The notes under the pieces: generated by a model
What the model saw: only the letters and a program-made list of their open reading frames with translations
What the model was told of the DNA's origin: nothing
The model's database searches: none
Shown here: positions 33,879-45,068 of the stretch, piece after piece
How the letters are laid out: each line of letters starts with the position of its first letter
Position numbering within the stretch: the stretch's first letter is position 1
Program-made: the position numbers and the translations under genes
NCBI RefSeq assembly: GCF_914767665.1
Contig: NC_059504.1
Location: forward strand, 21,764,501 to 21,828,500
Reading direction: 5' to 3'
DNA from: Harmonia axyridis
Taxonomy: Eukaryota; Arthropoda; Insecta; Coleoptera; Coccinellidae
DNA: 64,000 bases

Positions 33879-34745
33879 TGCTATGATTTCGATTACTGAA
33901 ATCTCTTATGTAGATTAATTAATTTTTTTTTTTTGAAATTTTAAAAATTTGGGGTGGATTCTAGTCACAAATGAAATAAGTTTTTTTTTTGAAATTACAA
34001 AAATTTAGAATTATATATATTTAATTTTTTTTTAACTGAACAATCAAGCTAACTAATCTTTCTAACCTACCTATCTAATCTTACCTAACTATTGAAATTT
34101 TATACAAGCAATTGAAAAAAAAACACTTATCTAATGATTTTCTTTTCTATTCGATCCAATATTTCTTTCTTCTTTTGTTTCTAATTCCAAATTCTATAGT
34201 CTTGTTTCATATTCTTTCAAAATAAAACTCTTACTACTTCGATGTTATAACTCCAAATTCTTTCCAATTCCAATTTCAAATTCCTTTTTCAATTCCAAAA
34301 CTTTTTCAATATCTGTATGATTTCTTCTTCAACTCGTTAATAATTCATTTCCAACTTCAAATTCTATCGATATCAAATTCAAATTCTCAAAATTAATCTC
34401 CTTCCAATTTCTGCTTGACGTTTCTCCTCCATTATTTTTTCAATTATCAACAAATAGCAATAATTTTTTTTTTAATTGGAATTTTATGTATTATTCCAGG
34501 AATAAGCCTTTCAATTACTCAAAAAAAAATTTGAAATAATTTATTTGGAATGTGAATTTTAATCGAATTGGAAATCAAATTAATGATTTAGTGACTATCC
34601 AGCCCCGCGTTGGGCGCCAATTGCTAAAATTTCGATTACTGAAATCTATCTTTTAATGTAGATTAATTATTTTTTTTAATTTTGAGAAATTGGAAGGAGA
34701 TTATTTTGGAGAATTTGAATTTGAAATCGATAGAATTTGAAATCA
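33879..34745 (-). mobile_element. LTR retrotransposon remnant, internally deleted
   Basis: Two direct repeats start TGCTATGATTTCGATTACTG (33879) and TGCTAAAATTTCGATTACTG (34622) and continue for about 45-60 bp of clear similarity. Just left of the second is an 18-nt primer-binding site (34602-34619). On the minus strand the LTR ends with CA, then two bases, then the PBS, which is the canonical arrangement. The region between has lost all coding sequence, and part of it (34360-34415) is an inverted partial copy of 34680-34740. The right end is cut by other insertions. Confidence 0.6.
34602..34619 (-). other. Lys-tRNA-type primer-binding site
   Basis: The minus-strand sequence TGGCGCCCAACGCGGGGC begins with TGG and matches the complement of the 3' end of a tRNA-Lys, as used by many retroelements, with one difference (CGCGG for CGTGG). 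It lies two bases from the presumed LTR end at 34622. The assignment rests on remembered PBS sequences. Confidence 0.7.
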
Positions 34746-34763
34746 ATTCAAGTTAAGCTAAAG

Positions 34764-36443
34764 CAGGGCCCCCGCAACCGCGCGTTCAACGCGTGCACCG
34801 CACGCGGGCGCCACTCTTAAGGGGCGCCAAAATCTCTTATAGACCCCATGAAAATCCGAAAGACCAAAGGTTTTTGAAAAAATGTTTTTTTTATTTTTTC
34901 AACAATTTTAAACGTTCAAAGACATCTTTTACACATCCAAACAAGTTCCCGAACGTCACAATCCCTATAAAATAACCTCGGCCACAGATTGCAATTATAC
35001 GATTCTTTTCGAGAAAACAAATCATAAATAATCATCCCTTTGTAGGTACGGGATTTCTTTATGGACCACCTTGCACCGGACGGCGGGCACCATTTCTTCG
35101 ATCATCACTAAAACGCATATGGTACACATAAACAATCATAAATACCGAAGCGATAGCTTTTAGCCAGGGGAATTACTGAAACTTTCGCCACCATCTGTAG
35201 GAAAAATACTACATGTTACAGAGAATTTCTGAAACTACCAAAATCTGCTTGCTATGCTTTAACAGCAGAAACCTATCCAAAGAATAGTTATTTTGTTTCG
35301 AAACGTTTAGGGGTTGAGGTCAAGACGCAAAAAATTAAAATACTCAGATAATTGGAAATATTCGTATTTTGTGTAATTGTGGTTAGTTTTACTGTTTCTT
35401 GTTGTGATTAAATTAAATTTTATGAAATGGTAAGTACCTATCCACATACAGTATTAGCATTTCTATTAGTCTATAAAATTCGATATTTTTTTTTCTGTTT
35501 AAAATGGTGCACATCCTAAATTAGTCCATACCTATATACTATAATATTATTTTTATTTGCTTCAAATAGGGAAGTATTGTTTGTAATCGTGAAAAAATTG
35601 AATCGACTTTGATATTTTGAATTTGTTACCTGGGGCCACCATCATATTATACTTAATTTTTTTTTTAATATGCACCCTGGATCTGTATTATTTATTTGAT
35701 GTTCGTAGCCGTTTGACATTCTAAAAAAATTATATTTCACCTTTGCCAAAAATTAATTATTATAACAGGAACAGGGTATGTGCTTCAGATCGGTCTCAAC
35801 TTATTATTATTATTATTAATATTAACTCCGTTTAGGTTTAAAGGCTCGGATTTAAGGTTTAAATTCATAAAAATGAAAACATACGGGTTATTCTCAAAGG
35901 GATGGCGCAAAGTAAATCATGGGTGAATGTCCTTACCAATTTTGGATCAAGTTTTTCTTAAATTCTAGGAGCCATACAAGAGAAAACGACCTTCTGGTGC
36001 AAAATTTCGAGAGCAAAAAAAAAGCTAGACTTCAACAAAGGGAGAAGATGGCTGGGAGTATAGAATAATATTTAATAATTATGAATAATAATATTAATAT
36101 TTTAATATAATATTATGAATAATTTAAAGAAGAATAAAGCTCAGGTTTTGAAAACTCTGCAGCTTCATTACAAAATTAAAATAAAATGCGGTTTTGATCG
36201 AATGCTTGAATAAAATAATGAAACATTTAAAAAATATATTATGCAACAACTGACAGCATAAAGTTCTTAAGGCATTCAATAAAGGTTGCTGATAGTTTTT
36301 TAACCCTTCTACAAATAAATTCCTAACAAAAACTGAAACATTTTTTGCCGATTATCCTGCGACGTTTTTCTCCACTTCCTCCCTTTTTGGGGCGCCAAAA
36401 TATTTTCGGCACGCGGGCGTTGATGACCCTTGCGGGGGCCCTG
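34764..36443. mobile_element. hAT transposon copy 3, non-autonomous
   Basis: The ends CAGGGCCCCCGCAA and TTGCGGGGGCCCTG are perfect inverted repeats, flanked by the same 8 bp, AGCTAAAG (34756-34763 and 36444-36451). This is the hAT signature. Further subterminal GCACGCGGGCG blocks occur at both ends. At 1.68 kb, with no recognisable transposase domain, it is a non-autonomous or decayed member and would depend on a transposase made elsewhere. It inserted into the end of a CTTGA-rich hAT copy, whose remainder continues at 36452. Confidence 0.88.
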
Positions 36444-36451
36444 AGCTAAAG

Positions 36452-36491
36452 TCAAGTAACTTGAACATCAACTCAAGCCGTGAATCCCTAC
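36452..36491 (-). mobile_element. Terminus of CTTGA-rich hAT family
   Basis: TCAAGTAACTTGAACATCAA followed by CTCAAGCCGTGAATCCCTAC is the reverse complement of the terminal pattern at 14549 (AGGGATTCA... CTTGACTT). Only about 40-60 bp of the element remain, split by hAT copy 3. Confidence 0.5.
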
Positions 36492-36507
36492 TTATTGTAA
36501 CACTAAA

Positions 36508-37220
36508 TTGTTCAGAAGGATTGCAAAACTTGAAACGAAATCCTCAAAGCCAGAAAATTCAAAAGGAATTATTGAAGTTAATAATGATTATGTTTTTCAG
36601 GAATACCATGAAAGATTAGGACATCAACACCAAAAAGAGAATTGGATTCGATCTCGATTCTCGATTGTGGAACAATTATGTGAAGGTTGTCTTTATGGAA
36701 AGGCTCGAATATTTAAATTTGAGAAAAGAGATTGAGCCAATGAATTCTAACATTCAGACATGTGTAACCCTTCCAAATCTGGCTATCGATATTATGTCTT
36801 ATTCAAGGATTTTTTGGTATATCAGGTATTGTCTTATATGTTTCATAAAACGCAAATCAGAAGTGACTCATAATTTAAGCATCGCGGTAGGTGAAATTAA
36901 AGCTGCAAGATATTACGTTGAAGTAGTTTTATCTGCCTAAAAAAACTTTTAGAGTTAGAATAACGCTAAACCATTATAGTATAAGACAAAGACTAATCAT
37001 GCCATATACACCACAACAGAATGCAAAAAGTGAGAACCTAACTATTGTAGAAACAGCAAGAGCTTTAATTCACTCTAGAAAAGGAATTTTTGACTAGAGC
37101 TTTTGAACAGAATTAATCAACTCAGCAACATACATTGTGAATCGCACTTGTGAATCAAGTATTGAAGGAAACTTCAATAATAAACCAAAATTAAGCAATT
37201 AAGCATCGGAAGAATAACAT
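36508..37220 (+). pseudogene. Copia-type pol remnant (pre-integrase and integrase)
   Basis: The first frame (36508-36735) contains EYHERLGHQHQKENWI and CEGCLYGKARIFKFEKR, the His/Cys gag-pre-integrase zinc domain of Copia pol. Downstream broken frames give TCVTLPNLAIDIM-like sequence and then MPYTPQQNAKSENLTIVETA and RALIHSRKGIF, followed by a NSATYIVNRTCESSIEG block. These belong to the integrase core, where the catalytic Glu region (normally NG.SER.NRTI.E.AR) is altered. Stops and frameshifts are frequent, and reverse transcriptase, RNase H and LTRs are not seen. It is dead, and unlikely to belong to the LTR remnant at 33.9-34.7 kb, which is in the opposite orientation. Confidence 0.8.
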
Positions 37221-37329
37221 ACTGTAGGTAAGGATATAATGTCAATATTAAAAAGAAACAAAGGTTTAATTAATTCTTCATTATGAGTGTTATATTCTCT
37301 TTAATTCAATAAAAAAACTTCAACAGTCC

Positions 37330-37620
37330 AAACATTGAAAAAAACCGATGAAACCCAACTCTACGCCGCTAATCGATTCTTCTATCTACCCATCCCAATC
37401 GGTATTTTTACGACACCTCGTCTGAAAAACAAACTGGTTTTCAATCGGATAATCAATCAGTTAATTAATCGACAACACTTAAGTGGCATCGTACAAATCA
37501 CTGGCCAATCCGGCGGATCTATAGGCCTGAGCACCGCCCACAAATCTCTCTGGACGAATGAACGCCCGTCTCCGATAGCCAAAGGGGGTGGGATACAGGT
37601 AAATTGAGCACGTGGAGCTT
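37330..37620. other. GC-richer non-coding block, candidate control region
   Basis: This less A+T-rich block contains repeated homeodomain-like cores (CAATCAGTTAATTAATCGAC) and GCCGCTAATCGATT-type sites. The 90-codon frame over it has no recognisable domain and no splice context. No transposon ends are visible. It is listed as a regulatory candidate from composition and motif content alone. Confidence 0.3.
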
Positions 37621-40600
37621 ATGATATCTCAGCTAGCGATTTCAGGTAGGGGAAAACCCGCATTATACCTGGAGAATCCTTTCAGAATTTCAGTCAGGTG
37701 TAACATTTCGAATATGATAGTGCTTTGCGACCCATCGAAATCAGCTTTGCGTGAATCGTTTTCGTGATTCAGACTCTATGGTTTTCGAGTTTGCGGCATT
37801 ATTGGTTCGATGAACAAAAAAAACTTTTAGTTAGTTAGTATTTTGCTGTGGGTTAAAGAGAGTTGTGACCCGGTGGCTGTGTCTTCTGAAGGTACTTTGG
37901 CGTTTTCATGACATTTTGCAGAGAGAGGAGACGTCAATTTCAAGGGAAAAGGTGAGTTTAAAAAAAACAATTTTTTTTCGATAAATCGGAATCCAATTAA
38001 AATCATCTACCGTTCCATGATTTTTCATAAAAATTTTGAGATGTGATTTTCATATGGGATAAATTCGAATGATACAACTATGTTTTCAATATTAACTATC
38101 TATAGCCGCAGTTATTGCACAAAAATTTATAAAACAAAAAATAAAAAACTATTTTATATCAGAGTACTTATAACCAAAATTATGAGAAAAAACTACAAAA
38201 ACGGTTAAAAATAAATAACCTAACTCAAATTGTCTCATAATATCTATTTCATGAGACTGAAAATATATTATTAAAATAGATCAATCTCAATTGAATTTGT
38301 CTCTTTTATCGATCTAGGTACCATGGCGTAGTTTGTAGGTATAAAATCGACATTAAACTATATAAACTATAACTCAGAATTAAATTTTTGGCATCTAGTT
38401 TTATTTTATATACCTACCTACATATGCACAATCAATTAAATAATTTGCAAATCAACATAAGGTATATCAAATCAAATCAATTTATTCAGGAGAATATACA
38501 AAGTTTGAGCGAGACACCTAAGCCAGGCTTGTGTTGTGTAACTTCGTCCAAGGGTCCAATGTACCTTATAATATGAACTCACAAAAAAAATTACACTAGG
38601 CAAGATCAATTGCGAGAAAAAAAAATTTAATTCATAAAATAATGAAAACATACAAAAATCGGGATGAGAAATCAAGTAGCAGGTGAGGCAGGGGATGTCG
38701 GAAATTAATCTAAAACAAGTCCAAACAACTGTGATATTCTCCACTATAAGAATAATTTCAATCTCTGAACTTTTCTTTTAGTACTTATATCTCTCAATGA
38801 AGTAGGCAATACCTATATAAATAAATTCTGGTCCCAGATACGAAATGTAATGTTGTGTATGCATTTTTCTATACAATGGCCTCAGAATTGATCAGATTGA
38901 TTAATTATTTTCATTGATGATTAGAAATTATGTATAAAAAAATCTTGATTTATTGAGTCTTCAGAAATACCCATTTTGTGAGGAACATATTCCAAAAACT
39001 TACGTAGTACTCGTTTAATATTTTTCATTCAAAGCTATTTTCAAAACTACCTGCATTACTCCAAAATTATTAGAAGCAGAACAATATAAAATGTACATGA
39101 CGAATTACCATTTTACTTTCTGATATAATCTTTCATATTTCTACTTATTCGTGAATTCTTATCAGAAGAATTTCTGAATATAATTATTTCATGACATACC
39201 TACTCATTCATCAATCCCTTTGGGGGGCTTGCAGAAAACTGTGTTCATGCTCTTTTGTACCTTCAACTGGGATACTATGTTATGTTATTAGAATATGAAG
39301 ATCTTTCATGAACGACTCAAATTTCAACATTTTTTTATCTAACCATAATCTTCCAAGTCTAAAATGCATTTTTTTCTTATCTTATATCACCCAAAATAAC
39401 CCTCACTCAAACAAAAGTATAAAAGATTTTTTCACTCAAATAATAGACCAAGATATTGAATACAGGGTATTCCATCTCATTCAATACATATAAATTATAT
39501 CATATTCATTATTATAGACTAATGATACAAATATAGATTGAAGGTATTCAATATAATGAACAGAAAAAATTAATGTAAAAATATCTGATTAAATTTTTTC
39601 ATATAATTCTTACAAAACATTTTCAGTATCTACCTAAATCATCTTTCGAATTCACTGAATGCTAGAAGTTCAAAATTAAGAATAAAATTGACGAAAATTA
39701 ATTTCTGGAAACTTTCACATAGGTAGGAAAAATTGAAAATAAAAACTTTTAACAGGACTAGCTTCGAATACGACTAAAAAACTACTCGCCTATAGTTTCG
39801 AAGATAAGTTTTTTCGAATACTCATATGTTAATGAATTGATCGCTTTTTAGATCACGATTCAAATCAATTTCATGAGTCGAATTCTTGTACCATTTTCAA
39901 TACTCAATGATTATTCGCAACAAAAAACTTGAAAAGTTATATTTATAAATTTTCGAACCCCAAAACTCAAATGAAAAGAGTTCAGTTCATGTTAGTTCTG
40001 AAGACTTTCCAGAACATAAATCGAGAACTGTAAAACACCAATTAGCATGAAATTCTTGAAAAAATTCCATGTGGGTATTTTGAAGGCTAAAAAAAAGAAA
40101 TCATGAAACAAAAATCACAATGGAAATGAATTAACATCAACAAGCAATAGTAGTTTTTCAAATATCAGATACTGAAATACCTTTATGTATTTTTTAATTT
40201 TTTTCCTATCCCGACTCCCTTAGGCCTCTGTTAACCTCTCAAACTTCTTACATACGGATTAGCTTTTATATATATACCTGTTCATTTCTTCAGAGCTCTA
40301 TAGTGAAATATTATTTACAATGATGAATAATTATTTACAAATTGATTATTAAGAGAATTGTTTTTTTTTCCTGACAAACTCAACTATTATTACTAAGTAT
40401 TAAAAATTGAGCTATATTTTTTCCAAAGTCACTTGACCAGCAAGGAAATAGGTATACCTACCTGTGAAATATACCTACAGGATTTGTTCAAGTTTCAGTC
40501 ATTTTTTATTCTATCCATGATTTTATATTACGTGTGGCTAAATTATTATTTTCAAGTCAAGTAACTTTGGTTAGACTATTATCCTGGATTATTCATTAAT

Positions 40601-40990
40601 GCGAAGATGTTATGTTGAATCAATCATGAAAAACCATTGAACAAAATAATCTCGATTATCAACTGCTTTTTTTCCGAATGAAGATAATATAAGTACCTAC
40701 TTATGTTTTTTGATATTTTTTATGTTATTATTGTCCGATTGATCTCACATTATTTTATTCTCTGTCTATGTTGCCGACTATCGAGTGAAATGAACTATAT
40801 CAACATCAACCAAGATTTTTATTTCATCAATACGTGACTCCTAACAAAGTTTATTTGATAGAATATTCAACGAAATAATTTGCAAATAAAAATTTTATCT
40901 ATAAAATCTGATTCTTTAGTTGGTTGATGTATTAATTTTGAATATATTGCGGAGAGTAAAAATCATTATTCATTATTATGGAACCTCGGA
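37621..40990. other. No recognisable gene
   Basis: The sequence is long and A+T-rich. At 38464-38490 a TCAAATCAAATCAATTTATT run followed by non-coding sequence to about 38745 looks like the tail and 3' UTR of a minus-strand LINE, but no coding motif is left. Elsewhere I see only chance frames. Confidence 0.35.
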
Positions 40991-41001
40991 AATTAACTTC
41001 T

Positions 41002-41107
41002 ATTGATAATTAAACTAATTCAAAAAATTTCTTCACCACAAAGTTTTCCAATTGATAATTAAACTAATTCAAAAAATTTCTTCACCACAAAGTTTTCCAA
41101 TTGATAA
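41002..41107 (+). repeat. Perfect 49-bp tandem duplication
   Basis: A 49-bp unit beginning ATTGATAATTAAACTAATTC occurs at 41002-41050 and again, identically, at 41051-41099. A third partial copy of about 8 bp follows at 41100. The identity indicates a recent event or an assembly artefact. No coding function is seen. Confidence 0.9.
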
Positions 41108-41910
41108 ATTGTGAGTTATGATTTGGAATTCGGAACAAATAGGTACCATCAAGTTCAAAGCCCGCGCCATGATATTTATTATTAGATTATGGTTTTTCTA
41201 GTCACATGATCTCATCAGTCATAACAGTACCCACCTAATCAGAAACATTCACCAGATCATGATTGCCTAGGTAATCAGCATCTAATTCCAGTGTCCGTAC
41301 GCCAATCATGCCAAATATTCATTACAAAATCCTCTTAGATTGTAAATCACAATTATACGGCATCTTCTCCGCCATTACCTTTTTTAAACGAATTTTTATC
41401 CCTCAAAAGTATTGTTTCGTAACAGAACCTGGTTCTAATTATTTATAGATAGCCTGTATTCGTCTCTATCATTAAAAACTAATTAAACACTCCTTTCTGA
41501 ATGGCCTGTGAAACTAATCGATACTGGTGTCGCAAATGTTTAACATGAGACTCAAAATGAGGTGAGAGAGCTATTACGGAACAATAAGTAATCTGCTTTT
41601 TGTTTGATTTTTCTTCAAATGTCTTTCAGTAGGATAGATTACAGAATTCTAGAAACCCCTTTCTGTGATGTAGGAATAGGTCTATATTCACTAAAAAACC
41701 TTATTTCGTCAATAAACTCAAGTTTGATGCAAATTACGGCACTTTTTTCATCCAATGTGGTTCTAATACGCAAAAACGCTTATAGTAATTTTATGTATTC
41801 TGTCCTTTTTAGATGGATATTCAATATCAAAATAATGGAATAAATGATTTGCACAGATTTATTTTAATTTTTAAATTTATATTGAGTTCACATAACCTTT
41901 AATTATTTAG

Positions 41911-42110
41911 AGTCGACTCTCGTTAACTCGAAAATCTCCGATAATTCGAATTATTTTCAATCCCCTTGAAGACCATCCTAAGCCGAAAAAATAACCATGC
42001 ATAATTCGAATTATTTTACGGTTACATTTTATCATATTTACCTCTTTAAGTCGAAGACACAAAAATTACCTCATCAACTCTAAGTCGAGTTTCTTTTTAT
42101 TGAAAATCTT
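41911..42110 (+). mobile_element. Possible pogo/Tigger-like terminal fragment
   Basis: GAGTCGACTCTCGTTAACTC is followed by several ATAATTCGAATTATTTT-like repeats and TTAAGTCGAAG / AAGTCGAGTTT blocks. Repeated (C)TCG(A)A-type motifs near a GAGTCGACTCTCG end are common at termini of pogo-like elements. No transposase or opposite terminus was found. Confidence 0.4.
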
Positions 42111-42577
42111 TTTAATCTGAGTGTTCAATTTAGAACAGAGCTCAGAGTATTAAACATAGATAGAGGGAGCATATGTCATTTTCAGTAAGCAAATTTTGCC
42201 CTCAACATGAACTATCAAATTTGACAAGAACCGCGTGGAAATGAAAACATATCAGTGATACGATATTTCAGTCAATGCGCGAATTGACCCCATAGTGAAT
42301 CAACGTTTCATATTAACTAAAAATATATTGAAATGAAGACCTAAATATATCAGAAATTCAGAAAACGAACTCCAAGCGCGCCAAACGACGTGACACAACC
42401 AATGCCACTGAGAGAGCAAAAGTTGCCAAACCTTGGTTCAGCAGGTAGATACAGAAAATAATAAATATTCTTCTTATTATAAATTCGAGAATTAGGAAAA
42501 TATCGTATTCCAAATATTCAAAGTCGCATATTTAATCGGGAATCACTCAGATAAATATATTTCATTGAATGTAATAT

Positions 42578-42850
42578 AATAATAATAATAACTCTTTATT
42601 CAGTGAAAAACACTACTTACAACAGAAAAAAGAAAAAAATTAATTCAAATGATAATGATATTGTAAAATTGTGGATTTGAAGATATATCACAATCCGACA
42701 ACGTAATCTTAACCTGTTGGGAATGTATAAAAATTGCGTGTACTTGTTCTATCTATATTTATTACTCTATGGAACACTCATTCGTTAGAATTGTTATTAT
42801 TTTCGCTGACAATTTTTTTCTGGATTCTTTAAATGTGTAATCGAGCCCTA
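42578..42850 (-). mobile_element. LINE 3' end remnant
   Basis: On the minus strand a short non-coding stretch ends TGAATAAAGAGTTATTATT plus further ATT units, the same layout (AATAAA-like, then simple-repeat tail) as the intact LINE at 5664. Upstream codons are too decayed to read. Confidence 0.45.
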
Positions 42851-43399
42851 ATCGAAATACTTAAATTTCAAAATCAAATCAATGAATCCTGAATTCTGTA
42901 AAAGGTGTTCTCTATTTTTAAAATGGATAAATTATCGTAAAATTGAGTATCAAAATTTGCACCGGAGAATATCATTCGATGGATTCAGTACTTGATGAAA
43001 ATTCCTAATCAAATAAAAAAACACAAAATAAATTTCACAAATATTTCAATAACTACACAGTTTTCCCAAGACTGTAATTTTTTTAAGTTGATTTTAGAAA
43101 ATTTTTTAAACTAACCAGAAGAATCTGTTTGAGAGTTGTGTTTGAGAAACAATTATTATTAAGAATAAATTTTTATTTTTTTTCTTATTTCATCTGAAAA
43201 TATTAGATAATTATTTGAAAAAAAAATATTATTTCTACTTATTAGTGACCTTTTTATAAATACAAATGAATCGATATAAAATCACATGTAGATATCTCTC
43301 AAGGTGGGATAAGGTGGGAAATGTTTATGGACAGCTATATAGTATCAAAACACGTTTTCACTTTTTATCCGGTCCAAGGATTGTTTTCATTAGAGATAT

Positions 43400-43445
43400 C
43401 TACCTGTCAGTCACCTAGGGTGTAGATGACAGGTAAATCTACCTG
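43400..43445. promoter_or_regulatory. Cluster of CAGGTA-type motifs
   Basis: Within 46 bp lie CTACCTG (43400-43406, reverse of CAGGTAG), CAGGTAA (43430-43436) and CTACCTG (43439-43445). CAGGTAG and close variants are the TAGteam sites bound by the zygotic activator Zelda in insects. The cluster is partly palindromic (ACCTGTCA / TGACAGGT) and sits beside a GTAGATATCTCT inverted pair (43288-43299 and 43392-43403). Binding is not shown, and the motif could be a by-product of a small foldback repeat. Confidence 0.3.
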
Positions 43446-43959
43446 AGAACCCTTCAGGGCTTGGCACTAATAGCTTTCGATTTAAGATAAAATTAATGTT
43501 ATTGCAAGAGGCACGTGGCATAACTTGCAATAATTACGGAAACATAGCCGAGCACTAAAAGCGTTCATTAGATGGTTAATCGCTTAGGGAAAAATTTGAT
43601 GGAGATTTAAAAAACAACAAAAACAAATTAACATGATTCTATTTCGTATTAGTGTACCTTCATTATTATATGATATATTTTTATTGATATACGTACCTAA
43701 CGTAAGATATTGTTATTGATATTTTTATTTAAAAAGAATAGCGGTTAATTTCGAATGAGAATTATAGTTCCTACCTATCAATACAAATCAATCGTTCCCT
43801 AAACGAAATTTTTCCAAAAAATAAATGATAAATGACATTGTGTAGACTTTAATTCTATTTTTCACGGCATGTGTCACTTTGCAGATTAATTGAGTAATTG
43901 TATTCCATAATGAAAGTGAACATTAAATCGTACACAAGGAAGTTTTTCCGAAGTTGCTT

Positions 43960-44460
43960 CTTGATCTAAGGTTCTTTTCTACAGAAGAATGTCCTACGGT
44001 CTTTTGATCTGGGGATCATCACGATGAGGATAGCCCACGATGCCCAGAATGTGTTCCTGAAGCAGAAAAAAGCTGTACATATAATTGCCGCCATTCGTAG
44101 TACAACCTCATGTCGGGACTTTTTTCGAAAATTCGGAATTCTTACCATTTATTCACAATGTATTTATATGTGTTGCTTTGCATGTGCATGATAGTAATGG
44201 GCTATATCTCATGCATTAGTGGAGACCATCATCACTATTTCACTTAAAATCGAAATGCTCTGGAAACGCTGTATCAGAGATTAAATATTACCAGGAAAAG
44301 TTTTAATTATTGAGAAGTTCTGTTCTATTACAATGCGAAATTTTTCAAGATGAGTCAGGGATTGATCTAGCCCAGTCAATGCATGAGTATCATAAGGTTT
44401 GTTTTATTTCTATTGTGATATGTTTCTTTTATTGTATTGTTAAATAAATCAATTTTTTTT
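43960..44460 (+). pseudogene. Jockey-like LINE 3' fragment
   Basis: The plus-strand frames read YRRMSYGLLIWGSS, then NVFLKQKKAVHIIAAIRSTT and SCRDFFRKFGILTIYSQCIY, with a later decayed block about nested Asn/Arg and LNITRKSFN-type sequence. This is the C-terminal (thumb and tail) region of an insect Jockey-type LINE. The 3' end runs into TAAATAAATC near 44440. A small internal indel and stops show that it is 5'-truncated and dead. Confidence 0.75.
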
Positions 44461-44752
44461 TATTTCTATATTAGGAACTATTTCTGTATATTGTTTTTGT
44501 TTGTAATACTTTGTTGAATAAATCAAATGAAAACATTATAACTTCGTCCTCATCAGGCGACGACATTTTGAACAAGTGATATTTTATTGCTTTAGGATGC
44601 GAAACAGCTTAAAATTGATTGCCATTTCTGGTTAATTATTGCTTATTTCTCCGTTGTGCGAACTTACTAAGGACTATTTTCTGTTCAGCAGGAATTTCGA
44701 AAACTGATTTCACACAGTCATTCTTGTTTTTGAGATATTAAGAAGCACCAAT

Positions 44753-44896
44753 TTGGCACCCTTCTTGGTGGCTTATTTTTCAAATGAATGAACTACCTAT
44801 ACGTTTATGATGGGATCTTCAATCTTGAATTTGAAAAATGCTGTTTTTGCCGTCTAGCATGTTTCATCGTTTTGAAACAAGCGTTACTCTGAGAAC
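44753..44896 (+). repeat. Direct repeat flanking inverted-repeat element, left copy
   Basis: TTTGGCACCCTTCTTGGTGG and the following 120 bp recur at 46191-46330 with scattered differences. Shared landmarks include CTACCTATACGTTTATGATG and GCATGTTTCATCG. The two copies bracket the 45069-46193 element. Confidence 0.75.
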
Positions 44897-45068
44897 CAGG
44901 GCCGCCGCCAGGAGCGGAATACCGGACATTTTGCCGGGGCGCCAAATCGTTGGGGCGCAAAGTCAGTTAATAAAACAAAACTTTTTGCACCTTTAAGAAC
45001 TACGTCGTTTTTTGCTATGGATTTATAAATAGAGCGGCATGCTTTTAAGAAATGCAAGACGTTTTGAT

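Noticed and set aside
33879..37220. LTR remnant and Copia pol remnant as one element
   Set aside because: The PBS orientation puts the LTR element on the minus strand while the Copia pol reads on the plus strand, and two hAT insertions lie between them.
42578..42600. AAT microsatellite as an independent repeat of interest
   Set aside because: Its position after an AATAAA-like stretch (minus strand) fits a LINE 3' tail.
44905..44955. CAGGGCCGCCGCCAGG as the start of another hAT element
   Set aside because: I found no matching inverted end or 8-bp duplication in the next several kilobases.
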